From contig LR594584.1 of the NCBI GenBank assembly GCA_901538445.1, positions 3,821,051-3,885,050 of the forward strand: a DNA stretch of 64,000 nucleotides. Reading direction: 5' to 3'. Positions 47,816 through 57,282 of this stretch are shown here, piece after piece. The first letter of the stretch is position 1; every line of letters begins with the position of its first letter. The stretch is from Gemmataceae bacterium. Its GTDB lineage: Bacteria > Planctomycetota > Planctomycetia > Gemmatales > Gemmataceae. Under the pieces are notes generated by a model that was not told where the DNA came from, searched no databases, and worked only from the letters and a program-made list of their open reading frames with translations. The position numbers and the translations under genes were made by a program.

Positions 47816-47860
47816 TATTACTCCACCCCCCACGGTTGTGCCGGCCGGCAGCAGCCGCCA

Positions 47861-47980
47861 GTGATCGCGACCGCCCGCGGGTGTGCCACCCCGACCGTGC
47901 GGGACGCCCTCAGGGCGTACCACGCCGACGGGATCGGATGCCGCACCCCACGCGCACGGCCCCGAAGACCAAGGGCAAGA
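47861..47980 (+). pseudogene. Transposase N-terminal remnant (IS630-like helix-turn-helix)
   Basis: The sequence encodes ATARGCATPTVRDALRAYHA and DGIGCRTP, a helix-turn-helix that resembles the N-terminal region of IS630-family transposases. No catalytic part follows. It starts 44 bases after the right end of the type A element. Confidence 0.4.
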
Positions 47981-48210
47981 GGCCGGGCCGGCGGCCGTCG
48001 GGTGTTTCGGGGTGCTGCGGCGGGACACGGGCGGGGTGGTGCTCCGGTTCGTGGACGGGCGGCCGGTCCGCCGGGTGACCGAAGACTTCCTCGGGTGGGT
48101 ACTCGACGTCCTCCGCCGTCGCGGGGTCCGGGAAATCTCCCGGGACCGTGTGTGCCGTGTGGCAGTCGGCGGCACAAGGGTGGCAGATCTCACTGCACGG
48201 GCGGCCACAT

Positions 48211-48493
48211 CGGGGAGGGACAGGTCGTGACGACCGGGTGCGTGACGGCGACGTCCAACTTTAACCCGGCCGGCGCGGCGCTCGCGGTGGCCGGGCCGGG
48301 CGGACAGGGATGCCGCCGGACAGTATCGGATCGAGGTCACCGGTCAAAAGGCCCCGGGACCGGAGCCGTGCCCCGCGGCCTGTTCGGCGGCGAGCTCGCG
48401 ACGGGGAAGACACCCCTGAGGTTCACGGTAGCGACCGACCCGCACCACCGGGTCGCCGTCGCCCTGTCCAAGAAAACCGTGGCCTCGCAGTGA
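48211..48493 (+). pseudogene. Degraded lipoprotein-like gene fragment
   Basis: Protein-like pieces read FNPAGAALAVAGP, then (one frame off) QYRIEVTGQKA, and finally GTGAVPRGLFGGELATGKTP to VALSKKTVASQ with a stop at 48491-48493. They resemble the C-terminal half of a small transthyretin-like lipoprotein, with two frame changes. The start is missing. Confidence 0.4.
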
Positions 48494-48506
48494 CCTGCGC
48501 GCCGGC

Positions 48507-49112
48507 CTACTTGGGCCGCCGCCTCATCTTCCGGAGGATCTCGCCCGCGGCGGTGGTCATCTCCTCGCGGCTGGTCGCCTTCTTCTTCTCGTCCGGCCTG
48601 GCGGCCGGCGGCAGCGCGTCGCCCACCCGGGTCTCTGCGGCGCTCCAGACGGGTGCCTCGGTGATCGTGCTGCCGTCGCGGGCACCGCCCGGGTCGTCGT
48701 CCAGCGCGAGGAGCATGGCGGCCGTGTCCTCCACGCTGCCGGCGTCGGCCCCGGTGGCGTCGTGGTGCCCGGTCCCGGCCCCGTGGGCCGGCCCCACCGT
48801 GCCCGCCCCGGCCGCGGCCTCGACCCTCAGGACGAAGTCGAGCGGCCCGATCGTCAGCGTCGAGTCCGGCGGCACTTCGACCTCCTCCGACCGCACCATC
48901 ACGCCGTTCACGAGCGTCCCGTTGGTGCTCCCGTAGTCGGTGAGGTACACCAGGCCGTCCCGCACGACGAGGCCGCAGTGCCGCTTGCTGATGGCCTGGC
49001 TGGCCGGCCGCAGGTGGCACGCCCGGTCGCGGCCGATGGTGAACTCCTGGGTCGCGACGGGGATCACCTTCCCCTGGTGCGCACCGGACGCGACGTACAA
49101 GCTGACCTTCAT
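48507..49112 (-). CDS. FHA-domain protein
   Basis: ATG 49112 begins MKVSLYVASGAHQGKVIPVA, and residues about 8-95 form a forkhead-associated domain with FTIGRDRACHLRP, SKRHCGLVVRDG and LTDYGSTNGTLVNG. FHA domains bind phosphothreonine peptides, so this protein may read the output of the planctomycete Ser/Thr kinases. The C-terminal half is low-complexity and ends with KKATSREEMTTAAGEILRKM. No membrane segment is visible. Confidence 0.92.
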   Translation of the reverse strand: MKVSLYVASGAHQGKVIPVATQEFTIGRDRACHLRPASQAISKRHCGLVVRDGLVYLTDYGSTNGTLVNGVMVRSEEVEVPPDSTLTIGPLDFVLRVEAAAGAGTVGPAHGAGTGHHDATGADAGSVEDTAAMLLALDDDPGGARDGSTITEAPVWSAAETRVGDALPPAARPDEKKKATSREEMTTAAGEILRKMRRRPK

Positions 49113-49228
49113 GTGTGTTACCGCCTGAGTTGGTTGAAGGGAGGTGAGTGCCCACCGCTGGTGTTCGGATCGAACGAGGGCCGCCGTCAGATGAACCGCG
49201 GCCCCGCGGGCCGGCTGCTTGCTCAGAG

Positions 49229-50215
49229 TCAGTCCGCGATCACTTCGCCGCCCGCCCGCGTGCCAAGGGACCGCCACGTCTGCTGTTCGATTCCGTTCGT
49301 CTGGAAGTACACGCTCCCGTCCATGCGCAGCACGTTGACGCCGTTCGTGTGGTAGCTCCGACTGGTGACCACGGCGTAGGTGGGGACGGTTGCGGATCGC
49401 CCTTCGCGCATCGAGTTGAAGTCGCAGTCAAACGTGGCCCCCCCCGAGGTGTAGGTCACCTTGGTGTTCGGCGGGAACGTCGTGGTGAACCCCGTCTGGT
49501 GGACGCGGGCGTCGACCCACTCGGTGTGGCCCGAGTCGGTCTTGAACTCACCCGCCCCGAAGTACGCGACCAGCTCGGCGGGCGTGTTCGGCACGGGCGC
49601 GCCAGCGGCCGCCGGCATCGAACCGTCCCGCCAGTACGGGGTGAACGCTTTGACTTCCGCAAACCCGAGTGTGTTGCTGAGGCCGTCGGTAAGGTCACCG
49701 AACCGGGTCGGTCGGTTCAGCACGAACGTGCCCGTGCTCGTCCCCTGCGGCGGTTGGAAGAGGTGCCACGCGCCCGCGTTTGCGGCGTAGTTCAGGGGGT
49801 AGTGAGTGAACGTTGGGCCGTCGGGTCGCTCCCGGTCGTTCAGCTCGCTCGGGCAGAGCAAGTAGGGCACCCGCACCTTGGCCACCTGGGGCTGCTCGCT
49901 GATTGGCCGCGTAAAGTCGATCAGCGACTGAAGGTTGCTCTGCTCGCAGTACGGCAAGAGCCGGGTGTGAATGCTCCAGTAGACGGTCGATCCGAACGTG
50001 CTGTAGTCGCCGAGCACGGGGTAGTGGCCGAGCGCCACCTCGTGGTTGTGCATCGCGATGCCGATCTGCTTGAGGTTGTTCTGGCACTTCATGCGGGCGG
50101 CGGCCTCGCGGACCTTCTGGACCGCGGGCAGGAGCAGGCCGATGAGGACGGCGATGATGGCGATCACCACCAGCAACTCGATGAGGGTGAAGCCGCGGCG
50201 GGGTGCGGGACGCAT
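49229..50215 (-). CDS. DUF1559 pseudopilin-like protein (2 of 4)
   Basis: ATG 50215 starts [17 protein letters not shown], the pilin-like N-terminus, followed by [20 protein letters not shown]. The 328-residue product ends with the H-x9-DG motif [13 protein letters not shown]. It is a complete family member, 82 bases downstream of the YVTN/phosphoesterase gene. The function of the family is unknown. Confidence 0.93.
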   Translation of the reverse strand: MRPAPRRGFTLIELLVVIAIIAVLIGLLLPAVQKVREAAARMKCQNNLKQIGIAMHNHEVALGHYPVLGDYSTFGSTVYWSIHTRLLPYCEQSNLQSLIDFTRPISEQPQVAKVRVPYLLCPSELNDRERPDGPTFTHYPLNYAANAGAWHLFQPPQGTSTGTFVLNRPTRFGDLTDGLSNTLGFAEVKAFTPYWRDGSMPAAAGAPVPNTPAELVAYFGAGEFKTDSGHTEWVDARVHQTGFTTTFPPNTKVTYTSGGATFDCDFNSMREGRSATVPTYAVVTSRSYHTNGVNVLRMDGSVYFQTNGIEQQTWRSLGTRAGGEVIAD

Positions 50216-50296
50216 GGAGACCTCAGGCGTGCGCGGGCGGGAGTGTTCGGGCAAGGGGTGGGGCGGTCCCGGTGCGGGGACCGCCCCGGGCCGACA

Positions 50297-52855
50297 TCAC
50301 CGCTTGGGCGGCTGCGACCCGACCTGGGCCAGCGGGCGGAACGCGATGGCCCGCCGCACGGCCGGCGGCTGCGGCGCGTCCTTGCCCATCACCGCGAACC
50401 AGAGGATCTCGTTCAACTGGAAGTCGTCGACGTTGTCGTACTCGCTGAAGTCCATCTTCGCGCTCCGCTCGGCCCCGAACGCGTTCTTGTCGTTCTTCGC
50501 GTCGAGGTCGATCTCGGCCGGGGCGTGCTTGTACACGGTCAGGTCCGGCTTCGCGGTGAAGCTGTTGAACATGGGCCGCGCCGCGGCGTCGTACTGAGAT
50601 AGCGGCGACAGGCCCAGGATGAGTTCCATGGTGCGGATCAGGCTCACGGTCGCGTACTGCGTGCTATCGACGTGCTTCCGCTTGGTGTACGGCGAGACCA
50701 CGAACCCGACCGTGCGCGAGGCGTCGACGTGGTCCGGGCCGTTCTGCGCGTCGTCCTCGATCACGAAGATCGCGGTCTCCGGCCAAAACTTGCTGTGGCT
50801 CACGGCCTCGACGATCCGGCCGAGGGCCAGGTCGTTCGACGCGACGCACGCCTGCGGGGTGAACGTGCCCGGGGTGGTGCCGGTGGTGTGGTCCTCGCCC
50901 AGGCTCATCACGATGAACCGCGGCATAGTGCCGTCCTTCTCGAACTGCTTCAACTCCTTGATGAACACCTCGGCCTTGTCGGTGTCCCGGTTCTTCGCAC
51001 CGGGCACCCGCGAGATGCCGTACTCCGGACACATCTTGCCGATGAGCCCGGGCACCCGGCCCTCCATCTTGAACCCGCCCATCCCGTCGCTCACGCGGGA
51101 CCCGTACTCGCCGTAGCTGCGGTACGACAGGCCGGCCCGCTTGCAGGCGTCCCAGAGGTAGCCCGACGGGGGCCGCGCCAGGTCGCCCTCGTCGGTGTCC
51201 GCCACGCCCTTCCGGGCGGAGTACGTCAGGTGCCAGTTCCGGCTGATGTAGTCCGTGGCGTACGCGCCCGTGGACCACGGGTGCCCGTCGGTGCTCACCT
51301 GGGCGTTGCAGAACAGGTTGTCGAGGAGCACGAACTCCTCGGCGATCTTGTGGTGGTTGGGCGTGACCTTTCGCGGGAACATGCACAGGCTCGGGTCGCC
51401 CTTGCCCTTCGCCTTGTTGCCCAGCTTCGGGTCCGCGAGGTCGCCGAACACCTGGTCGTAGGTGCGGTTCTCCTTGATGATGTAGATCACGTGCTTGATG
51501 GGCGACGGGTCGCCGACCTTCGTGGGGATCGCGGTCCTCTCCGGGTGCGGCGCGGCGCCGAGCTGGGCGTCCGAGTACGGGCAGTTGCCGTACACCTGTG
51601 CCGTGTACTCCCGGAGCTTCTTCTCGTCGGGAACCGGCACCACCGACACCGCGCCCTCGAACGTCTGGCCGATGAACGGCCAGTTGATGATGCGACGGGA
51701 CTCCGTCTCGCCGCGGGTCCGCTCGATCTTCGACGGGTCCGCCGGGATCGGGTTCGGTTTCGTCGTCAGCCCCTTGCCGACCCCGATGAGGAGGGTCTTG
51801 CCGTCCGGGGTGATCGCGACCGCGGTCGGGTACCACCCGGTCGGGATGAGGCCGACCACGGCGCTCTTGTGGGGCACCTTCACGTCGACCACGCAGACAC
51901 AGTTGTTGTCCGCGTTCGCGACGTAGAGCGTCCCCCCGTCCGGGGAGATCGCGACCGCGTCCGGCGTGCTGCCCTCGGGCGACTTCGGGAACAGCGCGGT
52001 GTAGATCGTTTCGATCACGATGCCGCGCTTCGTGTCCACCACCGAGACGCAGTTGCTCGACGCGCAAGCGACGAACAGGCGGTCGTCCTTGGGGTGGAGA
52101 ACCATCTGGTTCGGGTGCTCCCCGACCGGGATCTTCGAGACGACCGTGAGGTCCTTGGGGTCGAGGGCCAGCACCACCCGCCCGGCCCAGTCCGAGACGA
52201 ACAGGAGCGCGCCGTTCCGCGACGCGACGACGTCGTACGGCCGCTTCCCGACGAGGGCGGGCTTGCCCGCGGTGCCGTCGGCCGCGACCGCGGTCACGGT
52301 CGCGGCCTCGATGTCGAGGGAGTAGAGCGTCTTGCCGTCCGCGGAGAGACACACGCCGCTCTTGAACCCGACCGGGCGCTCGCCCCGCTCGCTCTTCCCC
52401 TTTCGCTCGCCGGCGGGATCGACCTCGGCCTCGCCGAGCCGCTTGAGTTTCTTGTCGAGCAACTCGAACGTGTGGAGCTGGCCGTTCCCGCCGCCCGCCC
52501 ACCAGACGTGCTTCTCGTCGGCGGAGACCGCCATGCCGAACCAGCTCTGGATCACGGTCTCGCGGGCGACCACCTTGCCCTCGACGAGGTCCAGGAGCGA
52601 AAGGTGGTGCGGGTTGAACCCGCTGGTCCCAACGAGCGCGTACCGGCTGTCCTTCAGGGGCAGTATGTTCAGCGGCAGGTCCGTCGTGGCGATGTGCTTG
52701 CCGGCCGGCGTGAGGTGCCACCCGTTGGGGAGGAGGAAGCCGTCCTTCGTTGGCCCCGGGCGGGTCGCCGGGTCGGCCGGGGTCGGGGCCTTGGCGGGCG
52801 GATCGACCGCGAGCGCCGGGCCCGCGAGGAGCAGAATCGCCACACACGTTCGCAT
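50297..52855 (-). CDS. Secreted YVTN beta-propeller/phosphoesterase fusion protein
   Basis: The 852-residue protein starts at ATG 52855 with a signal peptide (MRTCVAILLLAGPALAVDPP). Residues about 50-430 contain repeated propeller blades such as VAISPDGGTLYVANADNN and VAITPDGKTLLIGVGKG. The C-terminal part is an acid-phosphatase/phosphoesterase-type domain with HVIYIIKENRTYDQVFGD, MSLGEDHTTGTTPG and IFVIEDDAQNGPDHVDASRT. Such fusions are common in planctomycetes and may act on extracellular phosphoesters; the substrate is unknown. It lies between two DUF1559 genes. Confidence 0.9.
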   Translation of the reverse strand: MRTCVAILLLAGPALAVDPPAKAPTPADPATRPGPTKDGFLLPNGWHLTPAGKHIATTDLPLNILPLKDSRYALVGTSGFNPHHLSLLDLVEGKVVARETVIQSWFGMAVSADEKHVWWAGGGNGQLHTFELLDKKLKRLGEAEVDPAGERKGKSERGERPVGFKSGVCLSADGKTLYSLDIEAATVTAVAADGTAGKPALVGKRPYDVVASRNGALLFVSDWAGRVVLALDPKDLTVVSKIPVGEHPNQMVLHPKDDRLFVACASSNCVSVVDTKRGIVIETIYTALFPKSPEGSTPDAVAISPDGGTLYVANADNNCVCVVDVKVPHKSAVVGLIPTGWYPTAVAITPDGKTLLIGVGKGLTTKPNPIPADPSKIERTRGETESRRIINWPFIGQTFEGAVSVVPVPDEKKLREYTAQVYGNCPYSDAQLGAAPHPERTAIPTKVGDPSPIKHVIYIIKENRTYDQVFGDLADPKLGNKAKGKGDPSLCMFPRKVTPNHHKIAEEFVLLDNLFCNAQVSTDGHPWSTGAYATDYISRNWHLTYSARKGVADTDEGDLARPPSGYLWDACKRAGLSYRSYGEYGSRVSDGMGGFKMEGRVPGLIGKMCPEYGISRVPGAKNRDTDKAEVFIKELKQFEKDGTMPRFIVMSLGEDHTTGTTPGTFTPQACVASNDLALGRIVEAVSHSKFWPETAIFVIEDDAQNGPDHVDASRTVGFVVSPYTKRKHVDSTQYATVSLIRTMELILGLSPLSQYDAAARPMFNSFTAKPDLTVYKHAPAEIDLDAKNDKNAFGAERSAKMDFSEYDNVDDFQLNEILWFAVMGKDAPQPPAVRRAIAFRPLAQVGSQPPKR

Positions 52856-52932
52856 GGTGCATCTCCATTGTGAAACGAACGACGGCGGTGCCGCCAACGA
52901 GGGCGGCACCGCCAGCCGGAACGCGAACGGCA

Positions 52933-53958
52933 TTACTCGGACGCGAGCGTTTCGCCACCGATCCGGGTGGTCTGGGCCGCCATCACCTTGGTGGACAGGT
53001 TCTGGTTGATGAACCGGACGGACCCATCGCCGAACAGGTGGACCCCGCCGCCGGTGTGGAACGAGAAGTGCTCGTCCCGGTTGTTGCAGTTCATGAAGCA
53101 CGGGCCGCTGCCGAGCCCGTCGAGACCCGAGCCGTCGATCCCGTAGTTCATTCCCCGCGACGCCCACCCCGCCCCGTCGAGACCGTTCGCCCCGCCAGTC
53201 GGGTTGGTCGGGTGCGGCTTGCCGCCCGTGACGTACGACAGCGGCCGGCCGGCGTCCTCGGTCAGGAAGCACGTGTTCGAGAGGCCGTCGGTGATCTGGG
53301 CGATCCCGTAGGCGTTGTCAACGAACCCCGCGAGCGCCCCGCACGTCTCGAACACGCCCCGGTACGGGCCGCCCTCGCCGATCGTGTCGGACGGCGGGTT
53401 CGGGTTCCCGGCGTAGTCGCCCGCGATGAAGTCGGTGTACCCGGCCACGGCGAGCGCACGCCGGTAGCCGCTCTGGGGGGCGTAGTCCCCTGCGTACTCG
53501 CTCCAGGTGAACGAGCCCGAGGTCTTCGGCCCGACGAGGCGCTCGGTGTTCGGGACGGAGGGGCAGATGTACACCTTCAGGCGGGCGGTGACGACCGTTT
53601 GGTTCTCGGGGGCGCGCCAGTCAACGTCCCATCGGTACTGCGTGTAGAGCGCGTTCTGCTCGATGTAGGGCAGGAGGAACACGCCCATGCCGTGCTGAAC
53701 GCCGGGGGCGATGCCGCGCCGCGGCCACCCGAACGCCGGGTCTACGCCCGCGGGCGGGAAGTAGCTGTAGGCGTCGTGGAACGCGTGGAGGGCGATGCCG
53801 AGTTGCTTGTTGTTGTTCACGCACTGCAACCGCGCCGCGGCCTCGCGGACCTTCTGGACGGCCGGGAGCAGCAGGCCGATCAGGACCGCGATGATCGCGA
53901 TCACCACCAGGAGTTCGATCAGGGTGAACCCGGATCGGGTTCGGGTCTTCCACAGCAT
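52933..53958 (-). CDS. DUF1559 pseudopilin-like protein (3 of 4)
   Basis: The 341-residue protein begins at ATG 53958 ([19 protein letters not shown]). [20 protein letters not shown] follows and the C-terminus has the H-x9-DG motif [13 protein letters not shown]. It is complete. A transthyretin-like lipoprotein gene lies just upstream, repeating the lipoprotein/DUF1559 pairing seen at 19.3-20.8 kb but in the reverse order. Confidence 0.93.
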   Translation of the reverse strand: MLWKTRTRSGFTLIELLVVIAIIAVLIGLLLPAVQKVREAAARLQCVNNNKQLGIALHAFHDAYSYFPPAGVDPAFGWPRRGIAPGVQHGMGVFLLPYIEQNALYTQYRWDVDWRAPENQTVVTARLKVYICPSVPNTERLVGPKTSGSFTWSEYAGDYAPQSGYRRALAVAGYTDFIAGDYAGNPNPPSDTIGEGGPYRGVFETCGALAGFVDNAYGIAQITDGLSNTCFLTEDAGRPLSYVTGGKPHPTNPTGGANGLDGAGWASRGMNYGIDGSGLDGLGSGPCFMNCNNRDEHFSFHTGGGVHLFGDGSVRFINQNLSTKVMAAQTTRIGGETLASE

Positions 53959-54011
53959 CGGAGCACCTCGTTGATGGACTGGGATCAGGGACCGGGAGAC
54001 GGGGTGGCGAT

Positions 54012-54491
54012 TCACTTCGATTTCAGATCCAGGACGAGCTCGTTCGGCCCCTCGTTGACCTTGAACGTGAGGCCGGAGGTGGTGGGGTCGGAGAACTTTG
54101 CGGGGATCGCCGGCCGACGCTTCCCCTTCGGCTTCGGGGCACCAGGCATGTCGTTCTCCCGCTCCTCATCCGTGTTGGCCTGGGCACCTTCGACGACCAC
54201 CATGACCGCGTAGTCGCCGAGGGGGGCGCCGTCGTCGGTCAGGTAGCTGTTGATCACGAACGTGCCGTCGGACTTGCTCTTGGCGTACGGCCGGACCGTG
54301 AACTTCGCGTTCTTCACCGCCTCGTTCGCCGCGGTCGGCACCAGCCAGATCTCCGCCCCGGAGAGGGGCTTCCCGTCGAGTGTGACCTTGCCCGTGACGG
54401 GGTGGGTGGGGAGGATGTCACGCTCACTACTGCTGCACCCGACCGCGAGGAGGAGTCCCAGAACGCCCCATCGCAACTTCGTGACCCGCAT
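54012..54491 (-). CDS. Transthyretin-like lipoprotein
   Basis: The 159-residue protein has a lipoprotein signal ending VGC (about residue 19). The mature part has one beta-sandwich domain: [20 protein letters not shown] and a later [11 protein letters not shown] strand. It is a counterpart of the protein at 19276-19734. It precedes the DUF1559 gene by 53 bases on the same strand. Confidence 0.85.
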   Translation of the reverse strand: MRVTKLRWGVLGLLLAVGCSSSERDILPTHPVTGKVTLDGKPLSGAEIWLVPTAANEAVKNAKFTVRPYAKSKSDGTFVINSYLTDDGAPLGDYAVMVVVEGAQANTDEERENDMPGAPKPKGKRRPAIPAKFSDPTTSGLTFKVNEGPNELVLDLKSK

Positions 54492-54499
54492 GTGATGCC

Positions 54500-54690
54500 T
54501 CCGGGAGTGCGAGAACGGATGGTGTTGTAATGGGATCTGACAATTTTAATTCTAAACTGTCGTTGTTAAGTTCTTGTGTCCCCCGCGAGAAGAGCTGCTG
54601 ATGTTTGCGGGCCCGGCGGCATCGCCTGAGGGGCGAGCACCGGGCTCCGGGCGTGCCGGCACCGCGACAACGGCCGCGGCCGCCCGCGCC
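54500..54690 (-). promoter_or_regulatory. AT-rich intergenic block, likely promoter of the lipoprotein/DUF1559 run
   Basis: The segment 54530-54575 (GGGATCTGACAATTTTAATT and on) is markedly AT-rich. Read on the minus strand it lies about 45-80 bases before the lipoprotein start and fits a promoter. It also follows the stop of the TPR-type gene at 54691. Confidence 0.35.
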
Positions 54691-55884
54691 TCACGGGAGG
54701 CAGGCGGGCGTGGACGTGCGGATGGCCCCGAGCGCCTTATCGGCCGGCCCGGCGTACCGCTCGGGGTCGAGCCGCGCCGCCTCCCGCAGGTGCTCCACGG
54801 CCCGGTGCGGCCGCCCGCCGTCGGCGTGGTGCCGGCCGAGCTGGAAGTGGAAGTACGCGGCCCGCGACGGGAGCGCCCCGAGGCCGAGTGCCAGCACCCG
54901 CTCGGCGTCCGCGGGGCGGCGGTCCTCGCGGGCGTTGAACGCGAGCCCTTCGATCGCCGTCTGGCACGCGGCGAGCGCGGCGGGGTCCGCGGCGGCCCGG
55001 GGGAGGGCCGCGTCCAGGACGCGCGTGAACAGGGCGTCGCTCTCCGCCCACCGGCCCTGGTCGCGGTACACCGTCGCGAGTAGCAGCGCCACCGTGTCGT
55101 TCCCCGCCGCGAGCGGCTCAAGGAGTGCGGCCGCTTCCGGCGACCGATCTAGCCGCACCAGCAGCACCGCACGGTTCAGGCGGGCCGCGGGCGGGGCCGC
55201 CGCGGGGAGCGGCCACTCGGCCGCCTGCCGGAGCCGAGGGAGGGCGGCGGCGAGCGCGTCGCGCACCTCGGTGGGGCTCCGGCCGCCGACCGGCGACACG
55301 CTCCCGAGTTCGACCAGCCCGCCCACGACCACGTCGGCACGCGCGAGCCGCTCGCGGCCCAGCAGTTCACTCGCGTGCTCGGTGCGGGCCGCGATCACGG
55401 CCTCCGTGTACAGCCCGCACGGAACGAGGGCGACCCCCGCGCCCAGCGCGAACCGCAGGCCGGGCCGGGGGGCGGTGGCGCTACCGGGCGGCCGGTCGGT
55501 CGCCCACACGCACCACGGGAGCACCAGCCCGACCGCGAGCAGCCCCCGGAGCACGAGCGCGGCGACGGGGCCGGCCCCCGCGACTGCCTCGCCGAGTCCG
55601 GGGGAGACCACGGCACCCGCACCGGCCGCGGCCAGCCCGACCGCCACCCAGACCCCGCGGGCCGCCCCGTTCGCGCCGGGAAGTGAGCGGACCCACTGTG
55701 CGGCGATCAGGCCCAGCGGCAGCGCGGCGACGAGGTGCGCGACCAGGAGCCGCGGCCACCCGAACGGCGGGGCCGTGAGCCCGGCGGCGAGCCGCTGGTC
55801 CGGTCCGGACAGGTGCAGCGCCGCCGCCGGCACCGCCACGGCCAGCACGCACCCCGCCACCAGGCGCAGCTCGGAGGTACTCAC
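54691..55884 (-). CDS. Membrane protein with TPR-like C-terminal domain
   Basis: The 397-residue protein has about five hydrophobic segments in the first 165 residues and then a soluble helical part with tetratricopeptide-like repeats (AVLLVRLDRSPEAAALLEPL; LATVYRDQGRWAESDALFTR; HHADGGRPHRAVEHLREAAR). Such proteins act as scaffolds. Its start overlaps the stop of the next membrane-protein gene (ATGA, 55881-55884). The family is not recognised. Confidence 0.8.
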   Translation of the reverse strand: MSTSELRLVAGCVLAVAVPAAALHLSGPDQRLAAGLTAPPFGWPRLLVAHLVAALPLGLIAAQWVRSLPGANGAARGVWVAVGLAAAGAGAVVSPGLGEAVAGAGPVAALVLRGLLAVGLVLPWCVWATDRPPGSATAPRPGLRFALGAGVALVPCGLYTEAVIAARTEHASELLGRERLARADVVVGGLVELGSVSPVGGRSPTEVRDALAAALPRLRQAAEWPLPAAAPPAARLNRAVLLVRLDRSPEAAALLEPLAAGNDTVALLLATVYRDQGRWAESDALFTRVLDAALPRAAADPAALAACQTAIEGLAFNAREDRRPADAERVLALGLGALPSRAAYFHFQLGRHHADGGRPHRAVEHLREAARLDPERYAGPADKALGAIRTSTPACLP

Positions 55885-56873
55885 GGGTTCGCCACCCCCA
55901 GGGCCGCGGCCGTCTCAGGCCGGCGGAGCTTCCAGATCATGCCGTCGTAGGCGTAGTGGACGAACGCGGCCCACAGGTTCAGCCCCTGCCACAGCGTGAC
56001 GAGCCCGTTCTCCGGCCGCGACATCCACACCCCGACCGTGCCCAGCGCGAGCGCGTACAGGCCGAGGAAGGTCACCCAGTGCCGGGCCAGGACGCGGAAC
56101 GCCCCCGGCCCGCCCACCTCGCCCCGTCGCCGCGCGTAGTGGGTGACGATCGCGAGGTACTCGACGGCGTGGAACATCGACCCGGCCGCCGCGAACGCGA
56201 CGACGAGCGACGGCTCGCCGGCCCGCAGGCTCAACACGAACCCGGAGTACAGCCCGCACACACTCGCGAGGTACGCGAGCTTCCCGACCCGCTCACGGGT
56301 CGCCCCGACCAGGTTGGTGATGAGGAGCGTCGCGGGCACGGCGAGCACGACGAGGTCCAGCAGCCGGAGCCGCGCGAGTGCGGCGGTGTCGGCCTCGGCC
56401 CACCCGGTCGCCCACCCGGCGGCCCGCAGCGCGCCGTAGGTCACGAAACCGCGGAGCCCCCACCGTTCCAGCCACTCGAACCCCCCGCCGGCCTTGCGGG
56501 AGTACATCCGCAGCACCCCGGCGTGCTGGGACGCGAAGTGCCACGAGTTCCACACGAAATCGACGAGCGCCAGGCACAGGAACGCGCCGGTCCCCAGGAA
56601 CGCACCCAGGACCACCACCCCGGCGAGGGCGGCAATCAGCACGAGCCGGCGGGACCGGCCCCCGCGCCGGTCCGGGTCGGTGGCGACCAGGACCAGCGTG
56701 ACCCACCGGTGCGGGAGCGTGAGGAAGTAGATCTGCCAGAAGTCGATGGACGTGTCGGACCGGGTCGCGAACCCGGGCAGCAGCAGGAGCAGCCACCCGA
56801 GGTTCGCGACGAACAGCAGATCGAAGGCCGGGGAGACGAGCCACCCCCGGCCGGAAGGTGCCGCCCGCGTCAC
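55881..56873 (-). CDS. Multi-pass membrane protein of unknown function
   Basis: GTG 56873 overlaps the stop of the lipoprotein gene (GTGA). The 330-residue protein has eight or more hydrophobic segments; conserved-looking stretches include FLTLPHRWVTLVLVATD, FVWNSWHFASQHAGVLRMYS and AFVHYAYDGMIWKLRRPE with many histidines that could bind haem or metal. The histidine-rich pattern suggests a redox or desaturase-like enzyme, but this is a guess. It is coupled to genes on both sides. Confidence 0.8.
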   Translation of the reverse strand: MTRAAPSGRGWLVSPAFDLLFVANLGWLLLLLPGFATRSDTSIDFWQIYFLTLPHRWVTLVLVATDPDRRGGRSRRLVLIAALAGVVVLGAFLGTGAFLCLALVDFVWNSWHFASQHAGVLRMYSRKAGGGFEWLERWGLRGFVTYGALRAAGWATGWAEADTAALARLRLLDLVVLAVPATLLITNLVGATRERVGKLAYLASVCGLYSGFVLSLRAGEPSLVVAFAAAGSMFHAVEYLAIVTHYARRRGEVGGPGAFRVLARHWVTFLGLYALALGTVGVWMSRPENGLVTLWQGLNLWAAFVHYAYDGMIWKLRRPETAAALGVANP

Positions 56874-57244
56874 TGGAGCGGGGCCGCCTTGATCTTCCAC
56901 TTGTCCCCTTCCTTCACGAACGTCCACTCCTTCTCGACCGTCGCGTTGCCGGCCGCCTTCTCGAGCACGACCGTCCCGGTCGCTGTGCCGCCGCTGACCG
57001 CGGGCTTGTCCTTGAGCCCGTACTGGTACTGGCGGAGCGCCCGCGAGTCCGCGGTCGCGCCGGCGGCGAACAGTTGCTTGAGGTGGGACGGGCGGCTGCT
57101 GTCCTCGTTGAGCCGGTCGACGAGCGTCGCGATTTGCCTGCCGTCCTCGCCGAGGTCCGGTGCCGGCGGGAGTGAAGTCGACTGGCCGCAGCCCGCGGCG
57201 CAGGCGACCGCTGCCGCCAGCAGGAGTCGAGAGAATGCACGCAT
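56870..57244 (-). CDS. Small lipoprotein (124 aa)
   Basis: The N-terminus MRAFSRLLLAAAVACAAGC is a lipoprotein signal. The mature 105 residues include an NTF2-like or SnoaL-like strand pattern at the end (GTVVLEKAAGNATVEKEWTF and EGDKWKIKAAPLQ), so it may be a small ligand-binding protein. It heads a coupled run of three genes. Confidence 0.8.
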   Translation of the reverse strand: MRAFSRLLLAAAVACAAGCGQSTSLPPAPDLGEDGRQIATLVDRLNEDSSRPSHLKQLFAAGATADSRALRQYQYGLKDKPAVSGGTATGTVVLEKAAGNATVEKEWTFVKEGDKWKIKAAPLQ

Positions 57245-57282
57245 GGGTGGTACTCCGTGGGGTTAGAGAGCGGGGCCGGCGG

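Noticed and set aside
50672-52873. A 733-codon plus-strand frame opposite the YVTN gene
   Set aside because: It is a shadow of the minus-strand gene, rich in Arg, Val and Asp, with no ribosome binding site or motif.
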